The position numbers and the translations under genes were made by a program. Below, piece by piece: positions 16,566 to 21,807 of a DNA stretch of 21,807 nucleotides (within the stretch, counting starts at the first letter, position 1; each line of letters opens with the position of its first letter). Origin of the DNA: JBOGZD01 sp050697155 (GTDB taxonomy: Bacteria; Actinomycetota; Thermoleophilia; Solirubrobacterales; 70-9); contig JBOGZD010000043.1 in assembly GCA_050697155.1 (NCBI GenBank), positions 1-21,807 on the forward strand. The letters are read 5' to 3'. Below the pieces are notes generated by a model. That model saw only the letters and a program-made list of their open reading frames with translations, did no database searches and was not told the origin of the DNA.

Positions 16566-17768
16566 ATGAGTAGGCGAAGGAACTGGACCCGAGCGGCGGT
16601 GATGCTGCTCGCAGCCGTGGCGTTCGCTCTCGCATTCGCGGCCTGCGGCGACGACGACGACGACGGCGGCGATGTCGCCGCCTTCAACCCGGACCACAAC
16701 CCTGACTTCTTCGATCGTCAGGAGATGGGGAGGCAGCTCGCGCAGCGTGACGTCGAGGCCGAGGACTTCGGGGCGGGCGCCGACCCCTGGGTCACGGCGA
16801 TCGAGCCCGAGCTCGTCGACACGTCGGAGTACGAGGCGCCGGGGCCGTGGAACATCTGCTTCTCGAACGCCGCGGTCGACAACCCGTGGCGGGTCGTGGG
16901 CTGGCAGACAATGCAGGCCCAGGTCGAGGCGCTCAGCGACGAGATCGCCAACTTCGAGGCGCTCGACGCCGAGGCGAGCGACGACAAGCAGATCTCGGAC
17001 ATCCAGTCGCTGACGCGCGGCAACTGCGACGCGCTGATCATCTCGCCGAACACGACGGAGACGCTGACGCCCGCCGTCGAGCAGGCGTGTGAGTCGGGGA
17101 TCCCGATCATCGTCTTCGACCGCGGGGTGAACACCAACTGTCCGGTGACGTTCATCCACCCGATCGGCGGCTACGCGTTCGGCGCTGACGCGGCCGAGTT
17201 CATCGTCGACAACGTCGATTCCGGCGGCAAGGTCCTCGCGCTGAGGATCCTGCCCGGGGTCGACGTCCTCGAGACGCGGTGGTCCGCCGCCCAGGAGGTT
17301 TTCGCGGACGCCGAGCTCGACATCGTCGGCAACGAGTTCACCGAGGGTGACGCGGCGACCGCGAAGCAGATCGTCACCGACTACATCGAGCGCGAGGGTG
17401 GTCTCGACGGCATCTGGATGGACGCCGGTGCCGTCGGCGTCGCCGCCGCCGAGGCGTTCGAGGACGCGGGTCAGGAGATCCCGCCGATCACCGGTGAGGA
17501 CCAGCTCGACTTCCTGCGCAAGTGGCAGGAGGACGACCTGACGGCGATCGCGCCCGTCTACTCGAACTTCCAGTGGCGGACGCCGATCATCGCTGCGACC
17601 AGGATCCTCTCCGGCGAGGAGGTGCCCGAGGAGTGGGTCCAGCCGGAGCCGCCGATCACCGAGGACGACCTCGAGCAGGTGATCGCGGACAACGAGGGCC
17701 TGCCCCCGCTGCATTACGCGACCTGCGGGTGCGAGGACCTTCCGGGCTATCCGGAGGACTGGGAGTAG
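16566..17768 (+). CDS. Sugar ABC importer substrate-binding lipoprotein
   Basis: A 400-residue secreted lipoprotein. A basic start (MSRRRNWTR), a hydrophobic helix and AFAAC give a lipid-attached Cys27, followed by a flexible Asp/Gly run (GDDDDDGGD). Residues ~36-93 are an unusual hydrophilic insert before the type I binding-protein domain, which begins at about WNICFSNAAVDNPWRVVGWQTM and has the two-lobed pattern of ribose/galactose-binding proteins (DALIISPN, IPIIVFDRG, GGLDGIWMDAGA). Several cysteines (WNIC, GNC, EQAC, NTNC, TCGC) suggest disulfides outside the membrane. The ligand pocket cannot be matched to a known sugar. The start at 16566 is chosen by ribosome-site spacing. It is expressed from the forward operon and followed by a strong hairpin. 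Confidence 0.93.
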   Translation: MSRRRNWTRAAVMLLAAVAFALAFAACGDDDDDGGDVAAFNPDHNPDFFDRQEMGRQLAQRDVEAEDFGAGADPWVTAIEPELVDTSEYEAPGPWNICFSNAAVDNPWRVVGWQTMQAQVEALSDEIANFEALDAEASDDKQISDIQSLTRGNCDALIISPNTTETLTPAVEQACESGIPIIVFDRGVNTNCPVTFIHPIGGYAFGADAAEFIVDNVDSGGKVLALRILPGVDVLETRWSAAQEVFADAELDIVGNEFTEGDAATAKQIVTDYIEREGGLDGIWMDAGAVGVAAAEAFEDAGQEIPPITGEDQLDFLRKWQEDDLTAIAPVYSNFQWRTPIIAATRILSGEEVPEEWVQPEPPITEDDLEQVIADNEGLPPLHYATCGCEDLPGYPEDWE

Positions 17769-17804
17769 TCACGCGAGGGTGACCACCTCTCACGTGGCCG
17801 TGAC

Positions 17805-17835
17805 GGCCGGGCGCGACTTCGGGTCGCGCCCGGCC
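17805..17835 (+). terminator. Strong hairpin after the binding-protein gene
   Basis: GGCCGGGCGCGAC pairs perfectly over 13 bases with GTCGCGCCCGGCC around a TTCGG loop. It lies 36 bases after the stop. No U run follows (GCTGCCCC), so it may be a partial terminator or a 3' stabiliser that leaves the binding-protein message in excess, with some read-through to the epimerase gene. Confidence 0.7.
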
Positions 17836-17888
17836 GCTGCCCCTTCCGGCGTCGCGAGCGGCGGAGCCGGGCGCGGGATGCCGCCGCG

Positions 17889-18734
17889 ATGACGCAAATA
17901 GGGGCCAGCGCCTGGATCTGGGAGTCGCCGATCACCGATCAGGTGATCGCCGAGCTCGCGCCGCGCGTTGCCGGTCTCGGCTTCGACTTGATCGAGTTGC
18001 CCGTCGAGGAGCCGGGCGGGTGGGATCCCGGGCGCGCCGCGGAGGTCGTGGCGAAGGCCGGCCTTGAGGCCGGCGTCTGCTGCGTGATGCCGCCGGGGCG
18101 GGACCTCGCGGTCGCCGACAACGGGGTGATCGCCCGCACGCAGGATTACCTGCGGCACTGCGCCGAGGTCGCCGAGCGCGTCGGCTCCGGCGTCGTCGGC
18201 GGGCCGATGTACGCGGCGGTGGGGCGGCTGTGGCCGATGGACGAGCGCGAGCGGCAGGCGACGATCGCGCGGGTCGCGGAGGGGCTGCGACCGGTCGCGG
18301 ACTTCGCCGGCGGGCGTGGGGTGAAGCTGGCGATCGAGCCGCTGAACCGCTACGAGACGAGCCTCATCAACACGGTCGAGCAGGGCATGAGCCTGCTCGA
18401 GGCCACTGACCATTCGGCCTGCGGCCTCCTGCTCGACACCTTCCACATGAACGTGGAGGAGAAGAGCCCCGCAGACGCCGCGCGTGCGGCCGCCGGGCAC
18501 ATCGCCCACGTTCATGCGTGTGGCACGGATCGCGGCGCCCCGGGGGCGGACAGCTTCGACTGGCAAGGGTTCATGGCGGCGCTTCGCGACGCCGGCTACC
18601 GGGGTCCGCTTTGCATCGAGTCGTTCACCTCGACCAACGAGGTGATTGCGACCGCGGCGTCGATCTGGCGCCCACTCGCGCCGTCGCCGGACACGCTCGC
18701 CGGCGACGGCCTGAGGTTCCTGCGCCTGCTGTAG
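17889..18734 (+). CDS. D-tagatose / D-psicose 3-epimerase family ketose epimerase
   Basis: A 281-residue TIM-barrel enzyme. The metal ligands Glu150, Asp183, His209 and Glu244 have spacings of 33, 26 and 35, exactly those I recall for Pseudomonas cichorii D-tagatose 3-epimerase (152, 185, 211, 246). Glu156 and Arg215 match its further active-site residues. The blocks EPLNRYETSLINT and LLDTFHMNVEE are typical of the group, whose members use Mn or Co to epimerise free ketoses at C3; hydroxypyruvate isomerase-like proteins are a related alternative. The start has no good ribosome site, and no promoter stands out in the 120-base gap, so expression probably depends on read-through past the hairpin. 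It faces the precorrin-2 dehydrogenase gene with a 12-base gap. Confidence 0.88.
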   Translation: MTQIGASAWIWESPITDQVIAELAPRVAGLGFDLIELPVEEPGGWDPGRAAEVVAKAGLEAGVCCVMPPGRDLAVADNGVIARTQDYLRHCAEVAERVGSGVVGGPMYAAVGRLWPMDERERQATIARVAEGLRPVADFAGGRGVKLAIEPLNRYETSLINTVEQGMSLLEATDHSACGLLLDTFHMNVEEKSPADAARAAAGHIAHVHACGTDRGAPGADSFDWQGFMAALRDAGYRGPLCIESFTSTNEVIATAASIWRPLAPSPDTLAGDGLRFLRLL

Positions 18735-18746
18735 TCGCTGGGGCGG

Positions 18747-19499
18747 CTACCCGCCGGACGCGACGGCGGCGCCGTGGCGATCCTTCGCCGCCTCGATCAG
18801 CGCCAGCAGCTCGCGCTCGCGGCCGGCGCGCAGGAGGTCGATCGGGTCGGGATCGCCGTTGACGATCCCCTCGAAGAACTCCTTGCGGTCCTGATAGGTG
18901 GGGAGGGTCGCCTTGGCCCAGCCGCGGGCGTCGTTGAGGATCACCGCCAGGCGTGCGTAGTCATCGCCGAAGGCCTCCGCGATCTCGTCCCGGATCCGCT
19001 TCGCCAGCGCCGGGGAGGCGCCGGCGGTCGAGATCGCGATCGCCAGCGGCCCGGTGCGCAGGATCGCCGGGAGGATGAAGTTGCACAGCGGCGGCACGTC
19101 GACGACGTTGACCAGCATCGCCCGCCGCTCGGCGCCCTCGTAGACGGCGATGTTGACCTCCGTGTCGCCGGTCGCGGCGATCGCCAGGAAGCGCCCGTCG
19201 AGGTCCGAGTCCTCAAAGCCGCGACGCTCCCAGCGGATCGAGCCTTCATGGGCATACGCCTCGAGCTCGGGGACGGCCTCGGGCGACACCAGCGTGACCT
19301 CGCCGTCGCAGGCGAGCAGTCCCTCGACCTTCTCCAGCCCCACCTCGCCACCGCCGACGACCAGGCAGCCGCGCCCGCCCAGCCGCAGGCAGGCGATGTA
19401 GAGCGGCGTCCCCAGCATCCCCCGAACGCACGACTGGTCGCAGATCCCCTTGCGGAGCTGGCAGACGCACTCCTTGCCGGCAAAGGCCTGGGCGGGCAT
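18747..19499 (-). CDS. Precorrin-2 dehydrogenase / sirohydrochlorin ferrochelatase (siroheme synthase N-terminal type) with Cys-rich extension
   Basis: A 250-residue enzyme related to yeast Met8p and the N-terminal half of CysG. It oxidises precorrin-2 with NAD to sirohydrochlorin and, in bifunctional members, inserts iron to give siroheme. The NAD-binding loop is VVGGGEVGLEK (47-57). NVVD ends in Asp134, equivalent to the catalytic Asp104 of CysG, and CNFILPA and STAGASPALAKRIR follow as expected. The C-terminal half is the dimerisation and helical domain. Residues 1-27, before the first strand, hold Cys11, Cys13, Cys20 and Cys24, not present in CysG or Met8p. A later start at Met28 is possible, but TACGCT ending six bases before Met1 supports the long form as a leaderless product. 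No methyltransferase or uroporphyrinogen genes adjoin it. Confidence 0.9.
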   Translation of the reverse strand: MPAQAFAGKECVCQLRKGICDQSCVRGMLGTPLYIACLRLGGRGCLVVGGGEVGLEKVEGLLACDGEVTLVSPEAVPELEAYAHEGSIRWERRGFEDSDLDGRFLAIAATGDTEVNIAVYEGAERRAMLVNVVDVPPLCNFILPAILRTGPLAIAISTAGASPALAKRIRDEIAEAFGDDYARLAVILNDARGWAKATLPTYQDRKEFFEGIVNGDPDPIDLLRAGRERELLALIEAAKDRHGAAVASGG

Positions 19500-19505
19500 G
19501 CCCCA

Positions 19506-19511
19506 AGCGTA
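19506..19511 (-). promoter_or_regulatory. -10 hexamer of the precorrin-2 dehydrogenase gene (leaderless)
   Basis: TACGCT on the minus strand ends six bases before the ATG, so transcription should begin at or next to the start codon. No -35 consensus is visible. It supports the longer, cysteine-containing start. Confidence 0.4.
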
Positions 19512-19533
19512 AAGAACGGCCGGAACCCCCTGC

Positions 19534-19539
19534 TACCCT
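19534..19539 (+). promoter_or_regulatory. -10 hexamer of the topoisomerase gene (near-leaderless)
   Basis: TACCCT ends ten bases before the ATG at 19550, leaving a leader of about three bases. No good -35 is present, and no ribosome site lies between the hexamer and the ATG (CGCCGGCCCA). Confidence 0.4.
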
Positions 19540-19549
19540 CGCCGGCCCA

Positions 19550-21807
19550 ATGAGGCTGATAGTGACCGAGAAGAACAACTCGGCGAAGAAGATCGCCGAC
19601 ATCCTCAGCGGTGGAGCCGCGAAGGAGGACGCCACCTACAAGGTGCCGTTCTACACCTGGACGGACGCCGGCGGCGAGCAGATGAGTGTCGGGCTCAAGG
19701 GCCACGTGATGAGCCCGGCCTTCCCGGAGGGGTACTCGAACTGGCAGCAGACCGACCTCCACGACCTGATCGACGCCGAGCTGACCAAGGAGGCGACCGA
19801 CAAGAACGTGGTCAAGGCGGTGCGCAAGCTCGCCAAGGGCGCGAGCGAGGTCGTGATCGCAACCGACTACGACCGCGAGGGCGAGCTGATCGGGTTCGAG
19901 GCGCTGGAGCAGATCCTCGAGGCCAATCCCTCGATCGCAGGCCAGGCCGACGGCGCCCGCGAGGCCGACGGCCGTCCGCCGATCAAGCGCGCCCGCTACT
20001 CGGCGTTGACCAAGGCCGAGATCGAGCGCGCCTTCTCGGACCTCGACCAGCTCTCCTACGAGCTCGCCGACGCCGGCGCCGCGCGCCAGGACATCGACCT
20101 GATCTGGGGGGCGACCCTGACCCGCGCCGTCTCGCTCGCCACCCGCCGCTTCGGCTCGAACTTCCTCTCGGTCGGCCGGGTGCAGAGCCCGACCCTGGCG
20201 CTGATCGTCGAGCGTGAGCTCGAGCGCCGCGCCCACGTGCCCAAGCCCTACTGGGAGGTGTTCGCCCGCTTTGCCCATCCCGACGGCGCCTTCGAGGCCC
20301 ACCACGCGACCGACAAGTTCTGGGAGCGGGCCGAGGCCGACGCCGCGCTCGCCGGGACCAAGAGCCCGGGCGTGGTGAAGGGGGTCTCCTCGCGGCGAAA
20401 CACCCGCAAGCCGCCCGCCCCCTACAACACCACCGCGTTCACCACCGACGCCTCGAGCCGGCTCGGGATCACCCCCGCGAACGCGATGCGGGTCGCCGAG
20501 GACCTCTACATGGACGGCTTCATCTCCTACCCGCGCACCGACAACACCGTCTATCCGGCCTCGCTGCCGACCCGCGAGCTGGTCGCCTCGCTGGTCCGGG
20601 TCCCGGAGTTCGATGCCGCCGCGGGGTTGCTCGACAAGCCCAAGCTCACCGCGACCCGGGGGCGCAAGGAGAGCACCGACCACCCGCCGATCCACCCCAC
20701 CCAGGCGCTTCATCCGGGCGCCCTCGAGGGGCCCAAGCGCCGCGTCTACGAGCTCGTCGTCCGGCGCTTCCTGGCCACCTTCTCCGAGCCGATGATCACC
20801 GAGTCGACCCGCGCCGACATCGAGGCGGGCTCGGAGAGCTACTTCGTGCGCGGGTCGGTGGTCGTCGACCCCGGCTACGCCGCGATCTACACCTACGCGC
20901 GCTCCGCCGACGAGGAGATCCCGAAGCTGGCCCAGGGCCAGGAGCTGGCGCTCGACGGCGACCCGTGGCTGGTCGACAAGGAGACCCAGCCGCCGCCGCG
21001 GATCAGCCAGGGCAAGCTGGTCGAGATGATGGAGGAGCGCGGCCTGGGGACCAAGGCCACCCGCGCCGACATCATCCAGAAGCTCTACGACCGCGGCTAC
21101 GTGTACTCGAACCCGCCCGAGCCGTCGGAGACCGGGATCGCGATGTACAAGGCGTTCCACGACCACGTCCCGCGGATGGCGACCCCGGAGATGACCGCCG
21201 AGCTCGAGCACGACATGGACCAGATCGCCGCCGGCGAGACGTCGAAGGACGACGTCCTGAGCATCAGCCGCGAGATGCTGCACTCGACCACCGCCGCGCT
21301 CCAGGACCAGCGCGAGGAGCTGGCGAAGACGATCTGGGCGGGGATGGACGAGGACAAGTTCCTCGGCCCGTGCAAGGCCTGCGAGGAGGCGGGGCGCAAG
21401 CACGACGACGGCTCGCCCAATCGCCTGCGGATCATCGAGCTCAAAGGCGGCAAGCGGATGTACGGCTGCGAGGGCTGGAAGCGCGACGAGCCCGAGTCGC
21501 CGGACTCCTGTCAGGTGAGCGGGCCGCTGCCTGGACGCGGCTACGAGCTCTGGCGGCTCGAGGAGCGCTGCTCGATCTGCGGCGAGCGCCCACGGCTGAC
21601 GGTGAAGGGCTTCCGCGGCCGACCGTGGAAGCTCTGCCTCAACGACGACTGCCCGTCGATGGTCGAGATGCGCGAGAAACGCGCCGAGCGCGAGGTCGCG
21701 CGCGAGGCCCGCGAGACGGCCAAGGAGGAGGCCGGCGATGGTGCGGCCGGCGGCGACTCGGGCGACCGCGGCGGCGGCGCCCGGCCGCGACGCTCGGGCA
21801 ACGGCGG
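19550..21807 (+). CDS. topA: Archaeal-type DNA topoisomerase I (type IA), 3' end outside window
   Basis: The first 752 residues are in the window with no stop. This type IA topoisomerase relaxes negative supercoils by a transient 5'-phosphotyrosine bond. The TOPRIM domain starts at LIVTEKNNSAKKIADILSGG (Glu7), and its acidic triad is Asp106-Tyr-Asp108-Arg-Glu110 in ATDYDREGELIG. Tyr327 in FISYPRTDNT is the active-site tyrosine. Several blocks are of the archaeal type rather than the usual bacterial one: TEK instead of VESPAKAK, ATDYDREGELIG instead of ATDPDREGEAI, SYPRTDNT instead of TYMRTDS, and GAARQDIDLIWGATLTR. After ~600 come cysteine pairs (CKAC, CEGW, CSICG, CLNDDC) forming zinc-ribbon-like modules, then a Lys/Glu-rich and Gly/Arg-rich tail that continues past the edge. 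The start codon has a TACCCT hexamer ten bases upstream. Confidence 0.95.
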   Translation, partial: MRLIVTEKNNSAKKIADILSGGAAKEDATYKVPFYTWTDAGGEQMSVGLKGHVMSPAFPEGYSNWQQTDLHDLIDAELTKEATDKNVVKAVRKLAKGASEVVIATDYDREGELIGFEALEQILEANPSIAGQADGAREADGRPPIKRARYSALTKAEIERAFSDLDQLSYELADAGAARQDIDLIWGATLTRAVSLATRRFGSNFLSVGRVQSPTLALIVERELERRAHVPKPYWEVFARFAHPDGAFEAHHATDKFWERAEADAALAGTKSPGVVKGVSSRRNTRKPPAPYNTTAFTTDASSRLGITPANAMRVAEDLYMDGFISYPRTDNTVYPASLPTRELVASLVRVPEFDAAAGLLDKPKLTATRGRKESTDHPPIHPTQALHPGALEGPKRRVYELVVRRFLATFSEPMITESTRADIEAGSESYFVRGSVVVDPGYAAIYTYARSADEEIPKLAQGQELALDGDPWLVDKETQPPPRISQGKLVEMMEERGLGTKATRADIIQKLYDRGYVYSNPPEPSETGIAMYKAFHDHVPRMATPEMTAELEHDMDQIAAGETSKDDVLSISREMLHSTTAALQDQREELAKTIWAGMDEDKFLGPCKACEEAGRKHDDGSPNRLRIIELKGGKRMYGCEGWKRDEPESPDSCQVSGPLPGRGYELWRLEERCSICGERPRLTVKGFRGRPWKLCLNDDCPSMVEMREKRAEREVAREARETAKEEAGDGAAGGDSGDRGGGARPRRSGNG

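Noticed and set aside
18941..21403. 820-codon open frame on the minus strand across topA
   Set aside because: Antisense to the topoisomerase and partly out of frame over the precorrin-2 dehydrogenase gene; composition is typical of a GC-rich shadow frame and no family is recognisable.

Overview
This is a gene-dense, strongly GC-rich chromosomal window with no gap over 300 bases. Gene content and style point to a soil actinobacterium, most likely of the deep-branching class Thermoleophilia (Solirubrobacterales/Gaiellales type); that placement is inference. The clues are a B12-dependent ribonucleotide reductase next to nrdR, an Asp-rich lipoprotein signal region, an archaeal-type topoisomerase I, and several genes with a TAnnnT hexamer just upstream of the start codon and little or no leader.

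Layout. (1) 1-2345, plus strand: end of a DHA2-type MFS exporter, a small membrane-anchored protein, a possible 16-codon bridging ORF and an MBL-fold hydrolase, all joined by GTGA/ATGA overlaps. (2) 2395-2958: a DHFR/RibD-C family reductase with its own ribosome site. (3) 6317-2969, minus strand: nrdR-nrdJ operon with two candidate NrdR boxes over its promoter. (4) 6430-7350: a PAQR/hemolysin III membrane protein with an unusual N-terminal arm of eleven-residue repeats, ending at a strong terminator shared with the facing operon. (5) 7425-18734: a sugar uptake and catabolism locus. On the minus strand run a ROK regulator, an aldo/keto reductase and an SDR; divergently on the plus strand run a Gfo/Idh/MocA dehydrogenase, a TIM-barrel isomerase, an RbsA-type ATPase, two RbsC-type permeases, a lipoprotein binding protein and, after a strong hairpin, a D-tagatose/D-psicose 3-epimerase family enzyme. 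(6) 19499-18747, minus: siroheme synthase N-terminal type dehydrogenase (precorrin-2 dehydrogenase). (7) 19550 to the right edge: archaeal-type DNA topoisomerase I, cut by the window end.

How it fits together. The locus in (5) looks like one regulon. The 140-bp divergent region carries two matching 25-bp dyads, each overlapping a TTGACA -35 box, placed 74 bp apart (about seven helical turns). This suggests the ROK protein represses both arms, possibly by looping, until a sugar enters through the ABC importer. The enzymes (one NAD-type sugar dehydrogenase translationally coupled to an isomerase, one ketose 3-epimerase, one AKR and one atypical SDR) fit oxidation and epimerisation of a rare sugar, polyol or glycoside. 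The substrate cannot be read from the sequence.

The most notable signals are the paired operators, the leaderless-promoter pattern, the archaeal-type topoisomerase, the hendecad-PAQR fusion, an SDR lacking its catalytic lysine, and a four-cysteine extension on the precorrin-2 dehydrogenase.
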